In this document: piece by piece, positions 8,243 to 16,401 of the stretch
Position numbering within the stretch: the stretch's first letter is position 1
How the letters are laid out: the number at the start of each line of letters is the position of its first letter
NCBI RefSeq assembly: GCF_003351345.1
Contig: NZ_QQTO01000037.1
Location: 433,501-497,500 of the forward strand
Source of the DNA: Allobosea caraganae
Lineage (GTDB): Bacteria; Pseudomonadota; Alphaproteobacteria; Rhizobiales; Beijerinckiaceae
Direction: 5' to 3'
DNA length: 64,000 nt
Notes under the pieces: model-generated
What the model was told of the DNA's origin: nothing
Seen by the model: only the letters and a program-made list of their open reading frames with translations
Database searches by the model: none
Translations under genes and position numbers: made by a program

Positions 8243-9103
8243 ATGAACTTCTTCCTGAGCTACGTGATCCTCGCCGAGATCTTCGCCATCATGGCGCTCT
8301 CGACCAACTTCCTCGTCGGCGTGATCGGCATCTTCTCGGTCTCGCAGGCGGCGCTGATGGGCGTCGGCGCCTATGCCTACGCCGTCGCCGCCATGGCCGG
8401 CCTGCCCTTCCCGGTGGCGCTGCTGCTGGCGCTCGTCCTCTGCGCGATCCTCAACGTCCTGACCTCGCTGCCTTCGCTGCGGCTGGCCGGCGACTATTTC
8501 GTCGTGACCTCCTTCGGCATCCAGCTCGTGGCGACGGCCGTCTTCATCAACTGGTCCGACGTCACCGGCGGCGTCAGCGGCATCGCCGGCATCCCCGCGC
8601 CGAGCTTCTTCGGCGTCTCGACGGAGGAGCCGCGGAACTTCATCGTGGTCACCACGCTGGCGCTGATCGCCGCCGCGACCGGCTACGCCCTGCTGATGCG
8701 GTCGAGCTATGGCCGCGTGCTGCACGCCATAAGGCTCGACGAGCTGGCCGTCGTCGCCGCCGGGCGCAACGTGCTCAGGCTGAAGCTCGGCATCTCCGCC
8801 GTGTCGGGCGCCTATGCCGGGCTCGGCGGCGCGCTCTACGCGATCTTCCTCAGCTTCATCGACCCCTCATCCTTCGAGATTCACGTCTCCGTCCTCATCC
8901 TCACCATGCTGGTGGTCGGCGGCGCGCGGACGCTGTCGGGCTCGATCATCGGCCCGTTCATCCTGCTCTCGATCCCGCAATTCATGGCGTTGGTCTCGCT
9001 GCCGCCGACCATGGTCGGCCCGGCCCGCTCGCTGGCCTATGGCGTGCTGCTCGTCGCCTTCATGCTGCTGCGGCCGCAAGGCATCGCCGGACGGAGGCTC
9101 TGA
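8243..9103 (+). CDS. livM: Branched-chain-type ABC transporter permease LivM
   Basis: A 286-residue LivM-family permease, shorter than E. coli LivM because it lacks the extra N-terminal helices, as many environmental homologues do. It shows the family segments NFLVGVIGIFSVSQAALMGV, SLRLAGDYFVVTSFGIQ and, near the end, GGARTLSGSIIGPF, the counterpart of the ATPase-contact motif GGxGTxxGPxxGA. It sits between LivH (7 bases upstream) and LivG (2 bases downstream), consistent with coupled translation. Confidence 0.93.
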   Translation: MNFFLSYVILAEIFAIMALSTNFLVGVIGIFSVSQAALMGVGAYAYAVAAMAGLPFPVALLLALVLCAILNVLTSLPSLRLAGDYFVVTSFGIQLVATAVFINWSDVTGGVSGIAGIPAPSFFGVSTEEPRNFIVVTTLALIAAATGYALLMRSSYGRVLHAIRLDELAVVAAGRNVLRLKLGISAVSGAYAGLGGALYAIFLSFIDPSSFEIHVSVLILTMLVVGGARTLSGSIIGPFILLSIPQFMALVSLPPTMVGPARSLAYGVLLVAFMLLRPQGIAGRRL

Positions 9104-9105
9104 GC

Positions 9106-9870
9106 ATGGAAACCCTGCTCGATGTCGGCAACGTCACGCGCAGCTTCGGCGGCCTGCGGGCGCTGGACGGCTGCTCCTTCGCGCTTCGGCAGGGGCAGGT
9201 CACTTGCCTCGTCGGCCCCAACGGCGCCGGCAAGACCACGGTGTTCGATTGCATCACCGGCTTCCTGAAGCCGGATGCCGGGTCGATCCGGCTCAGCGGC
9301 GAGCCGATCGCCGGCCTGCACCGGCGCGACATCGTCCGGCGCGGCATCGCGCGCAGCTTCCAGAACCTGCGGCTGTTCGAGGAGATGACGGTGATCGACA
9401 ACGTCATCGTCTGCCTCGCCGACGAGACCGGCAACGATCCGATCACCGCGATCCTGCGCCCGTTCCACTCGCAGGCCGTGCTCAAGCGCAAGACCGAGCA
9501 GGCCCGCGCGATCCTCGAGACCGTGGGCCTACTGGCCAAGGCCGACCATCTCGTCACCGCGATCAGCTTCGGCCAGCAGAAGCTGCTCTGCATCGCGCGC
9601 GTGCTCGCGACCGATGCCGAGCTGCTGCTGCTCGACGAGCCGACCTCGGGGCTGGGCGCCACCGCCCTCGACACGATGGTGGCGCTGATCCGCCGTCTCA
9701 GCGGCCTCGGCAAGACCCTGCTGGTGGTCGAGCACAACACGCGGATCGTCCGCGACATCGCCGACCAGGTCGTCTTCATGCACCAGGGCCGCGTGCTGGC
9801 CGCCGGCGACCCCGGCGACGTACTCGAACGCCGCGACCTGGCCGAGATCTATTTCGGCGGGGGGCACTGA
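9106..9870 (+). CDS. livG: Branched-chain-type ABC transporter ATPase LivG
   Basis: A 254-residue ABC ATPase. Walker A is GPNGAGKTT (about residues 37-45), the Q-loop is in SFQNLRLF, the signature is the LivG-type ISFGQQKLL, Walker B is LLLLDEPT, and the H-loop is VVEHNTRIV. It energises uptake through LivH/LivM as a heterodimer with LivF. Compared with many LivG proteins the helical region is slightly shortened. It is followed by LivF after a 30-base gap. Confidence 0.93.
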   Translation: METLLDVGNVTRSFGGLRALDGCSFALRQGQVTCLVGPNGAGKTTVFDCITGFLKPDAGSIRLSGEPIAGLHRRDIVRRGIARSFQNLRLFEEMTVIDNVIVCLADETGNDPITAILRPFHSQAVLKRKTEQARAILETVGLLAKADHLVTAISFGQQKLLCIARVLATDAELLLLDEPTSGLGATALDTMVALIRRLSGLGKTLLVVEHNTRIVRDIADQVVFMHQGRVLAAGDPGDVLERRDLAEIYFGGGH

Positions 9871-9900
9871 CATGGCTGACCGCGACCGGGAGAGCGCATC

Positions 9901-10599
9901 GTGACCCTGCGCGTCGACACCATCCAGGCCGGCTATGGCGACCGCTCCATCGTCGGCGGCATCTCGTTCGAGATCGCGCCCGGCCAGATTATGGCCCTGT
10001 TCGGTCATAACGGCGCCGGCAAGTCCACCACGCTGCGCGCGCTGCTCGGCCTCATCCCGATCTCCGAGGGCTCGATCTGGCTCGACGGCCAGCGCATCGA
10101 CGGGCTCTCGGTCAGCGACCGCATCGAGCGCGGCCTGCGCCTGCTGCCGGAGGGGCGCGGCGTCTTCCCGGACCTGACGATCGAGGAGAACCTCGCTGTC
10201 GTGGCGGCGGCCAATCGCAACGCCGGCGCCAGTGGCATCACGCCCGCCGAGATCTACGACCTCTTCCCGATCCTGGTCGAAAAGCGCCGAGCGCTCGCCG
10301 GCGGCATGAGCGGCGGCCAGCAGCAGATGCTCGCCTTCGGGCTCGCCCTGCTCGGATCGCCGCGCTGCGTGCTGCTGGAGGAGCCCTCGGTCGGGCTCCA
10401 GCCCGACCTCGTCGAGCAGCTCTTCGCGCATTTCCGCCAGATCTGCACGGAGCGGCAGATCAGCGCGATCCTGATCGAGCACAAGATCACTTCGGCGCTC
10501 AAGATCGTCGACGACGTGCTGATCCTCAATAATGGCAGGCCGGTCTTCCACGAGAGCTGCGACGTGACCCGCAACACCGACATCTGGAAGTACTTCTGA
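9901..10599 (+). CDS. livF: Branched-chain-type ABC transporter ATPase LivF (Walker B Asp replaced by Glu)
   Basis: A 232-residue LivF-family ATPase starting at GTG, with GGGAGAG upstream; an earlier ATG at 9872 is in another frame. Walker A is GHNGAGKST (K41) and the signature is MSGGQQQML. The LivF motif LPEGRGVFPDLTIEENL is complete. The Walker B strand reads CVLLEEPSVGL, so the magnesium-coordinating Asp is Glu160 while the catalytic Glu161 is kept. This change is unusual for the family and may slow hydrolysis or be tolerated. It is the last transporter gene; the GST follows 58 bases later. Confidence 0.92.
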   Translation: MTLRVDTIQAGYGDRSIVGGISFEIAPGQIMALFGHNGAGKSTTLRALLGLIPISEGSIWLDGQRIDGLSVSDRIERGLRLLPEGRGVFPDLTIEENLAVVAAANRNAGASGITPAEIYDLFPILVEKRRALAGGMSGGQQQMLAFGLALLGSPRCVLLEEPSVGLQPDLVEQLFAHFRQICTERQISAILIEHKITSALKIVDDVLILNNGRPVFHESCDVTRNTDIWKYF

Positions 10600-10657
10600 T
10601 GCCGGCCTTACGCGGTCGCGGCCTCGCCACCCCCCTTCAACCTGAGCCGGGATCGAC

Positions 10658-11272
10658 ATGAAACTCTACTGGTCTCCGCGGTCGCCCTATGTCCGCAAGG
10701 TGATGGTCGTCGCGCATGAGAAGGGCGTCGCTGACCGGATCGAGCGCCTGCCCATCGTGGTCAGCGGGCTGGCGGTCAGCGAGGATTTCCATGCGGTCAA
10801 CCCGCTCGCCCGCATCCCCACGCTGATCCTCGACGACGGCGCCAGCGTCTACGACTCGACCGTCATCGCCGAATACCTGGATACGCTGTCCCCGCAGAAT
10901 CCCCTGCTGCCCGCCGCTCCCGGCGAGCGCCTGGCCGTGCAATCCATGCACGCGCTCGGGACGGGGATCGCCGACCTTCTCATCCCCCTCCGCGGCGAGC
11001 TGGCGCGGCCGGAGGCCGAGCGTTCCGCCACCTTCATGGCCGTAGGCGTGAGCAAGTTCGCCCTCGCTGCCGACAGGCTCGAAGCCATGGCGGGCGGGAT
11101 GCTTGCCCGGCCTATCGACCTCGGCCAGATCGCGGTCGCAACCGCGCTCACCTATGCCGATTTCCGCTTCCCGCACCTCGACTGGCGCCAGGGCCGCCCG
11201 GGCCTCACCGCCTGGTTCGACGCCATTACCCAGCGGCCCTCATTCCGCGCGACGGCCTTCGTCGACGCCTGA
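10658..11272 (+). CDS. Glutathione S-transferase family protein
   Basis: A 204-residue cytosolic GST-like protein. The thioredoxin-fold N-domain starts MKLYWSPRSPYVRKVMVV, where the SPYVRK segment provides the catalytic Ser. It contains NPLARIPTLILDDG (cis-Pro) and the glutathione-binding YDSTVIAEYLD. The C-terminal domain is all-helical. GSTs in catabolic operons conjugate, isomerise (maleylacetoacetate type) or reductively dehalogenate substrates. Its place directly after an uptake system and before two hydrolases suggests a step in the same pathway, but the reaction is not predictable. Confidence 0.88.
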   Translation: MKLYWSPRSPYVRKVMVVAHEKGVADRIERLPIVVSGLAVSEDFHAVNPLARIPTLILDDGASVYDSTVIAEYLDTLSPQNPLLPAAPGERLAVQSMHALGTGIADLLIPLRGELARPEAERSATFMAVGVSKFALAADRLEAMAGGMLARPIDLGQIAVATALTYADFRFPHLDWRQGRPGLTAWFDAITQRPSFRATAFVDA

Positions 11273-11301
11273 CACCACAAGCTTATGCCGGGAGGCGCAC
11301 C

Positions 11302-12192
11302 ATGATCAGCTCGTTCAAGATCGGCGACATCAAAGTCACCAGCATCCTTGAGTATTTCGGCCCGACCCACGATCCGGCCTTCCTCTATCCGAAATTCGAC
11401 CGGGCCGTCATCGAGCAGGAGAAGAGCTGGCTGGTGCCGCACCACTACCACCCGCAGATGGACCGGCTGCTGATCGCGATCCAGATCTGGGTCGTCCATG
11501 CCGGCGACAGGGTCATCATCGTCGATACCGGCGTCGGCAACCGCAAGAACCGCAGCGCCGAGCGCATGCACCAGCTGAACACGCTGTTCCTGCACTGGCT
11601 GAATGCCGCCGGAGCACCGCGCGAAAAGGTCACCGACGTGGTGATCACCCACATGCATTCCGACCATCTCGGCTGGAACACCATGCTCGTCGACGGGCGC
11701 TGGGAGCCGACCTTCCCGAACGCCCGCTACGTCTTCCCGGAGATCGACTTCCAGCATTTCACCGCCTCGCGCGAGCGTGGCACCGACCTCTCCGACGGCG
11801 CGCTGGCCGACAGCGTCGCCCCGATCTTCGAGGCCGGGCTGGGCTATTTCATCCCGAGCCAGCCGACGCTGCTCGACCTGTTCAGGGTCGTGCCGGCGCC
11901 CGGGCACACGCCCGGCATGCTCAACCTCTGGGTCGAGTCGGGCGGCCAGACCGGTGTCTTCTCAGCCGATATCATGCACCACCCCTTGCAGATCGTGCGG
12001 CCCGACTGGAACACGGCCTTCTGCCAGCTGCCCGACGCGGCCCTTGAGACGCGCGCGGCCTTCCTGGCCGAGGCGTCGCGGACCAATGCGTTCGTCATGC
12101 CCTGCCATTTCGGCGCACCGCATGCCGGCTTCATCCGCCGGCAAGGCGACGGCTACCGGTTCGAGCCCACCGCCGAGACCACCATCCTCTAG
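11302..12192 (+). CDS. Metallo-beta-lactamase-fold hydrolase
   Basis: A 296-residue MBL-fold protein with the zinc motif THMHSDHLGW (H117, H119, D121, H122), the later APGHTPGM histidine and the SADIMHHP aspartate. The long N-terminal segment and overall length resemble lactonase-like or arylsulfatase/esterase-like members rather than beta-lactamases. There is no signal peptide, so it is cytoplasmic. In this operon it may hydrolyse a lactone, ester or thioester intermediate. The TAG stop codon lies inside a 67-bp palindromic repeat at 12189-12255. Confidence 0.88.
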   Translation: MISSFKIGDIKVTSILEYFGPTHDPAFLYPKFDRAVIEQEKSWLVPHHYHPQMDRLLIAIQIWVVHAGDRVIIVDTGVGNRKNRSAERMHQLNTLFLHWLNAAGAPREKVTDVVITHMHSDHLGWNTMLVDGRWEPTFPNARYVFPEIDFQHFTASRERGTDLSDGALADSVAPIFEAGLGYFIPSQPTLLDLFRVVPAPGHTPGMLNLWVESGGQTGVFSADIMHHPLQIVRPDWNTAFCQLPDAALETRAAFLAEASRTNAFVMPCHFGAPHAGFIRRQGDGYRFEPTAETTIL

Positions 12193-12255
12193 GCTTTTGT
12201 TATTGCATCGGATTTTTCCGAAAACCGGATTCCACTTTTCGGTCCGATGCTCTAG
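12189..12255. repeat. Palindromic intergenic repeat, copy A
   Basis: This 67-bp element begins and ends with CTAG and can fold into a long hairpin around the core CCGAAAACCGGATTCCAC. It is almost identical in reverse orientation to 51409-51475 and shares its core with 28829-28882. It supplies the TAG stop of the MBL gene and lies in the leader of the next gene. Such palindromes are widespread between genes in Hyphomicrobiales. Confidence 0.8.
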
Positions 12256-12301
12256 CCGGCTCCAGGCCCGCAACCGCAACGATGATCGGCAGGAGGGCTC
12301 G

Positions 12302-13060
12302 ATGAGCTCGTTCGACGACTACAAGGACAAGTATTCCAACATCGCGATGCGGCGCATCGACGGCATCATCGAGCTGCGCTTCCATACGGAGGAGGACTCG
12401 CTGCGCTGGAGCCTGCAGCCGCATGCGCAACTGGAGCAGGCCTTCCTCGATGTCGGCCGGGACTACGAGAACCAGATCGTCATCCTGACCGGCACCGGCC
12501 ACGAGTTCTGCGGGCCACAACTGGGGCTGGGCGGCCATCCGACCCGGAACGCCATGACCCCGCAGAAATTCGACCCGATCTACTGGGAATCGAAGCGCCT
12601 GCTCGGCAACCTGCTCGATATCGAGATGCCGGTGATCAGCGCCATCAACGGCCCGGCCTACCGGCACGCCGAGATCGCGCTGCTCTCCGACATCGTCATC
12701 GCCTCCGACGACGTCGAGATCCAGGACAGCGCCCATTTCCAGGGCGGCATGGTGCCGGGCGACGGCGTCCATGTGGTCTATCCCATGCTGATGGGACCGA
12801 ACCGGGCGCGCTATTTCCTGCTCACCGGCGAGGTCATCGGCGCCACGGAGGCCCTGCGCCTGGGCCTCGTCAACGAGCTCCTGCCCAAGGACAAGGTGCT
12901 GGACAGGGCCTGGGAGCTGGCGCGCCTGCTGCTCTGCCAGGATTCGATCGTGCGCCGCTATTCCCGCGTCGTCCTCACCGAGGACCTGAAGCGGCGGATG
13001 CAGGCGCTGCTCGGCTACGGCCTGGTCCTGCAGGGCGTCGCCCGGATGCAAAATCCCTGA
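12302..13060 (+). CDS. Crotonase-fold hydrolase resembling 6-oxocamphor hydrolase
   Basis: The 252-residue protein has the crotonase fold but is closer to 6-oxocamphor hydrolase (OCH) than to enoyl-CoA hydratases. Similar segments are VILTGTGHEFC, NGPAYRHAEIALLSDIVIA, DSAHFQGGMVPGDGVHVV and RARYFLLTG. His122, His145 and Asp154 fall at the positions I recall as catalytic in OCH, which opens a cyclic beta-diketone by retro-Claisen cleavage. OCH Glu244 is Gln here. Start 12302 follows GGAGG in the leader; the same frame is open further upstream only as a shadow of the MBL gene. Being last in the operon, it suggests the imported compound is converted to a beta-diketone. The comparison is from memory, not from an alignment. 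Confidence 0.8.
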   Translation: MSSFDDYKDKYSNIAMRRIDGIIELRFHTEEDSLRWSLQPHAQLEQAFLDVGRDYENQIVILTGTGHEFCGPQLGLGGHPTRNAMTPQKFDPIYWESKRLLGNLLDIEMPVISAINGPAYRHAEIALLSDIVIASDDVEIQDSAHFQGGMVPGDGVHVVYPMLMGPNRARYFLLTGEVIGATEALRLGLVNELLPKDKVLDRAWELARLLLCQDSIVRRYSRVVLTEDLKRRMQALLGYGLVLQGVARMQNP

Positions 13061-13065
13061 GCGCC

Positions 13066-13094
13066 CGGCGGCCCTTCCGCTGGAAGGGCCGCCG
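13066..13094. terminator. Bidirectional terminator between convergent operons
   Basis: A perfect 13-bp stem (CGGCGGCCCTTCC at 13066-13078 pairing with 13082-13094) has a 3-base loop and is followed by TCTATT on the plus strand. It lies between the crotonase stop and the stop of the convergent BKACE gene. Confidence 0.8.
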
Positions 13095-13107
13095 TCTATT
13101 GATCGCC

Positions 13108-14010
13108 TCAGATGTTGAGGATCTGGCGCGCTTCTTTCGCGGACGCGACCTCGATGCCGAACTCGTCCATGATCCGGCGCAGCTTCTCGACCTGGGCCGC
13201 ATTCGACTTGAAGGGCACGCCCGGCCGCTCGAACAGGTTGTCCTCCTGGCCGACGCGGGCATGGGTGCCCATCATCACGCCGTAGGTGGCGGTCTTGATG
13301 TTGTCGAGGCCGGTTCCGTGAGTGAAGAGCACGATGTCCGAGCCGAAAAGCCGCTCAGCCGTGCGCTTGAGGAAGACGAGGTAGTCGATCTCGGACGGGC
13401 TGCCGCCGAGGATGCCGGTCAGGAACTGCACGATGATCGGCTTCTTCAGGTTCCGCTTCGACAGGTGATGGTCGAGGATGTGGAGATGGCCGACATCATA
13501 GGCCTCGAACTCCATGGCGATGCCGTTATCCTCGAGCGTGTCCATCATCGTCGCGATCTTGGCGAAGCTGTTATTGGTCACGATCTCATAGGCGCTCGGG
13601 CCGAAGGCCTGCTGCTCCCATGGCCGCTCGAACGTCGAGATCCCCTGGTTCTGGGCCTTGCGGAACAGGCCGTAGTTCATCGAGCCGACGATCACCGTGG
13701 CGATGTCCGGCTTGTGCACCATCACGGCTTCGAGCCGCTGCTCCGCCGTGGAGCCGAGCGAGGCCGACATGTTGATGATCGCGTCGCAATTGTCGCGGAT
13801 CTTCGGGATGAACTCGCCCCAGACCTTGGGATCGTTGGTCGGGCTGCCATCATCGTTGCGGGCGTGCAGGTGGATGATCGCCGCCCCCGCCTTCGCCGCC
13901 GCGATCGACTGATCCGCGATCTCCGCCGGGGTGATCGGCAGGTACGGCGACATCGAGGGCGAGAGCGAGGCGCCTGTCGCGGCGCAGGTGATGATGGTCT
14001 TCGTCGGCAT
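13108..14010 (-). CDS. BKACE family (DUF849) beta-keto acid cleavage enzyme
   Basis: A 300-residue TIM-barrel enzyme of the BKACE family, which condenses a beta-keto acid with acetyl-CoA and splits it into acetoacetate and a new CoA ester. The zinc ligands are visible: HLHAR (H47, H49) and the glutamate in ARVGQEDNLF (E256). Other family marks are TAxTGA-like CAATGASLSPSMSPYLP at the start and the glycine-rich HGTGLDN loop. It lies 57 bases after the alpha/beta hydrolase gene and is probably co-transcribed from the LacI-controlled promoter near 14.93 kb. Its substrate would be a beta-keto acid, consistent with ring opening of a beta-diketone. The exact substrate is unknown. Confidence 0.9.
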   Translation of the reverse strand: MPTKTIITCAATGASLSPSMSPYLPITPAEIADQSIAAAKAGAAIIHLHARNDDGSPTNDPKVWGEFIPKIRDNCDAIINMSASLGSTAEQRLEAVMVHKPDIATVIVGSMNYGLFRKAQNQGISTFERPWEQQAFGPSAYEIVTNNSFAKIATMMDTLEDNGIAMEFEAYDVGHLHILDHHLSKRNLKKPIIVQFLTGILGGSPSEIDYLVFLKRTAERLFGSDIVLFTHGTGLDNIKTATYGVMMGTHARVGQEDNLFERPGVPFKSNAAQVEKLRRIMDEFGIEVASAKEARQILNI

Positions 14011-14067
14011 GGGCTTTATCTCCGGCTTGAAAGGGAGGTTGGAAACGGGCGCGCAGAATCTGCGCGG

Positions 14068-14916
14068 TCAGGCGATCTCTGGCTGGGCAGGGAGCGGCCG
14101 ATGGGCGAGCGCGAAGCGGCCGATCAATTCGGCCACGAGGCCGGGCTCCTGGACGGACATGTGATGGGCGCAATCGAGGATCTCGAAATCCGCGCCCGGG
14201 ATCTTCTCCCTTGCCGCCGCCATGGAAGCGGGCGTCCGCACCGCGTCATGCGCGCCGGCGACGACGCAGGCCGGGCAGGCGATCGCCGCAAGCTCGGCGT
14301 CGAGATCGAGGTCGATCAGCATACGGTAGGTGGCTGCGAAGCTCTCGGGGTCGTTGCCCAGCCAGCGCGCCCTGAATTCGAGATAGCGCTCCGGATCGCG
14401 CGCCCGCATGATCTCGGGATAGCCGCCGCTGAGCGCCCCCTCGACGATGGTGCGCATGCCGGAGCGCAGGACCGTATCGACCACTTCGAGCCGGGATTGC
14501 CGGAACTCGCGGGGAACGCCCAGCGCCGGGCTCATCAGAACCAGCGCCCCGACCAGCTCCTTGTGGCGCACCGCGCAGTGCAGCGCGACCGCGCCGCCGA
14601 CCGCGATGCCGGCCATTACGACCGGCGTCGCCAGGCCGAGCTCGACGACGAGTTGCCTGATATCGTCGGCCAACTGGTCGAGCGTCAGGTCCTTCACCCG
14701 CTCGGACATGCCGGCGCCGCGCAGGTCCGGGCACAGGACCGCGTAGCCCTCCGGCAGCAGGCCGGCCACGTCGTCCCAGCTCTCCAGACTGCCGCCCATT
14801 TCGTGGATCAGCACGATCGTGCCCGGGCCGCTGCCCGCCAGGCCGTAACGCATGGCAGCGCCCCCGATCTCCCGCCACATGCGCCGCATTCTTAGGCCCT
14901 GCCCGATCACGTTCAT
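14068..14916 (-). CDS. Alpha/beta-hydrolase-fold protein lacking the nucleophilic serine
   Basis: The 282-residue alpha/beta-hydrolase-fold protein has a clear oxyanion segment (VLIHEMGGSLESWDD), the PDLRGAGMSE strand, an acidic motif AGAHDAVRTP and the histidine motif DCAHHMSVQEP. The elbow reads MAGIAVGGAV, so the nucleophile of GxSxG is Ala105 (codon gcg). It is most like 3-oxoadipate enol-lactonase and C-C hydrolase relatives in the rest of the sequence. RutD is a precedent for such a Ser-less elbow. Its promoter region holds a LacI operator at 14929-14942, and BKACE follows downstream. Function is unresolved. Confidence 0.85.
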   Translation of the reverse strand: MNVIGQGLRMRRMWREIGGAAMRYGLAGSGPGTIVLIHEMGGSLESWDDVAGLLPEGYAVLCPDLRGAGMSERVKDLTLDQLADDIRQLVVELGLATPVVMAGIAVGGAVALHCAVRHKELVGALVLMSPALGVPREFRQSRLEVVDTVLRSGMRTIVEGALSGGYPEIMRARDPERYLEFRARWLGNDPESFAATYRMLIDLDLDAELAAIACPACVVAGAHDAVRTPASMAAAREKIPGADFEILDCAHHMSVQEPGLVAELIGRFALAHRPLPAQPEIA

Positions 14917-14928
14917 CTGACCGCTATT

Positions 14929-14942
14929 ATGAACCGTTTCAA
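14929..14942. promoter_or_regulatory. LacI-family operator O3
   Basis: ATGAACCGTTTCAA matches the reverse complement of the O2/O4 sequence at 13 of 14 positions. It begins 13 bases upstream of the alpha/beta hydrolase start and overlaps a CATAAT -10-like hexamer (minus strand, 14931-14926). It also faces the divergent lacI-type gene at 15084, so it may serve autoregulation. Confidence 0.75.
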
Positions 14943-15083
14943 AAAAAGTGAAACCCTGATTAGGTGAGGATGGTCGAGAAATGTGCAGTGGAGAATTTCG
15001 GCCCGGGAGCTATCCGCATTCGGGCTGCGTCTGTGGCGGCGCCCCGGATTGTTATGTTGCCGCCGGCATGATGGAGTAGCCCG

Positions 15084-16145
15084 ATGACGAATGCAGCGGC
15101 CCCGCCTTCAGCCAGGAAAAAGCACGACGCCCCGCCGAGCGGCCGCGCCAGCATCATCGATGTCGCCCGTCACGCCGGCGTCTCGGTCGGCACGGTGTCG
15201 AATGTCCTGAACGGGCGCAGTTCGGTGCGCAAGGAGCGCCGGGCGCGGGTCCTGGAGGCCATGAACGAGCTTGGCTACACCTGCAATCTCCTGGCCCAGG
15301 GCATGCGGCTCCAGCGCTCCAGGGTCGTCGGGCTCTGCGTGCCGTTCGCGACCTATCCGAACTTCTCCGCGATCACCGATTCGCTCGAGGACCAGGCGTC
15401 GGAATCGGGCTTTCAGCTGATGCAGGTGACGAGCCGGCAGGAGGCGGCCAAGGAATATGCCCGGATCGTCCGCCTCGTGGCCTACAAGGTCGGCGGCCTC
15501 CTCCTGGTGCCCAGCATCGAGCCCGGCGGCATCCTCGACTTTCTGCACGCGAATTCGGTCCCGACCATCATCGTGAACCGGCCGGTCGCCAACGAGGAAA
15601 GGTTCGACCAGGTCATGGTCGACCACCGGGGCGTGATGTACCGCGTCGCGCGCGAACTGATCGCGCGCGGCCACCGCAAGATCGTGCTCGCCGCCCAATA
15701 CCCCACGCTGACCGTGACCCGCGAGCGGATCGAGGGCATCAAGCAGGCCGTCGCCGACGCGGCCGAGCAGGTTCAGTTCACCGTCATGATCACCGGCAAG
15801 TCGCAGCAGGAATTCGGCGCGCAGATGCTCTCCGAAGCCTCCGGAAAACACGGCCATGTCGTCATGATCGCCAGCAACAGCCTGATCGCATCCTGGGCGA
15901 TCAGATGCGTCCGCGAACTCGGGATCCGCTATCCCGAGGACATGTCGCTCCTGACGCTGGACGAGCCGGAATGGGCCACCATCGTGACGCCGAGCCTGTC
16001 GGTCGTCTCGCAGCCGACGGCGGCCATCTCGAAAATGGCGTGGAGTATGCTGGCCGAGCGCATGGAGGGCTCCACGCTTCCGGCGCGCCGCACACTCCTG
16101 AATGCGGAGATCATTTTTCGCGATTCGGTCGCCGATCTCGCCTGA
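15084..16145 (+). CDS. LacI-family transcriptional regulator of the catabolic regulon
   Basis: A 353-residue LacI/GalR-type regulator. After a short 20-residue extension, the DNA-binding domain reads SIIDVARHAGVSVGTVSNVL, then NGRSSVRKERRARVLEAMNE, with a hinge helix near LLAQGMRLQRS. The periplasmic-binding-protein-like effector domain follows. GGAG lies 8 bases before the start. Four palindromes close to ATGAAACGGTTCAT occur in this window, all at promoters of flanking catabolic units and one beside this gene, so it is the obvious candidate to bind them. The inducer is probably the imported compound or an intermediate. Confidence 0.92.
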   Translation: MTNAAAPPSARKKHDAPPSGRASIIDVARHAGVSVGTVSNVLNGRSSVRKERRARVLEAMNELGYTCNLLAQGMRLQRSRVVGLCVPFATYPNFSAITDSLEDQASESGFQLMQVTSRQEAAKEYARIVRLVAYKVGGLLLVPSIEPGGILDFLHANSVPTIIVNRPVANEERFDQVMVDHRGVMYRVARELIARGHRKIVLAAQYPTLTVTRERIEGIKQAVADAAEQVQFTVMITGKSQQEFGAQMLSEASGKHGHVVMIASNSLIASWAIRCVRELGIRYPEDMSLLTLDEPEWATIVTPSLSVVSQPTAAISKMAWSMLAERMEGSTLPARRTLLNAEIIFRDSVADLA

Positions 16146-16209
16146 ATCTCGTCTGTTTGCGCCGTACGCCCGCCGCCTGGGCCTGCTGCGCCCTGCCAGA
16201 ATCAAGCGC

Positions 16210-16317
16210 CGTCATCCCGGACGGAGCGCAGCGGAGCTCCGGGATCCATCGTCGAGCTCCGGAGCCTTACGATGGATCCCGGAGCTGCGCCGCAAACGCG
16301 GCTTGTCCGGGATGACG
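16210..16317. repeat. Long nested inverted repeat (cruciform-forming intergenic element)
   Basis: Outer arms CGTCATCCCGGAC (16210-16222) and its complement (16305-16317) enclose inner arms AGCTCCGGGATCCATCGT (16235-16252) and 16269-16286, an 18-bp perfect match. The element sits right after the LacI gene and could act as a terminator. Its GTCATCCCGGAC ends look like a dispersed intergenic repeat found in many Hyphomicrobiales genomes; this is from memory. Confidence 0.75.
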
Positions 16318-16387
16318 CGGAGTGGGTGCCGCCTCGTCACAGCATGCCTGGGGACAGCCGCGAAGGCTGGTTTCGTAGTCTGAAAAT

Positions 16388-16401
16388 ATGAAACGGTTCA
16401 T
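16388..16401. promoter_or_regulatory. LacI-family operator O4
   Basis: ATGAAACGGTTCAT is identical to O2 at 6058. It directly abuts the TTGACA -35 box at 16401-16406 of the tripartite transporter operon, so binding would hinder RNA polymerase. Confidence 0.78.

Noticed and set aside
11777..12301. N-terminal extension of the crotonase frame
   Set aside because: It overlaps the MBL gene and the palindromic repeat; a good ribosome site precedes the ATG at 12302.
13099..14895. 598-codon plus-strand open frame
   Set aside because: It is the complement of the BKACE and alpha/beta hydrolase genes, both with clear catalytic motifs on the minus strand.
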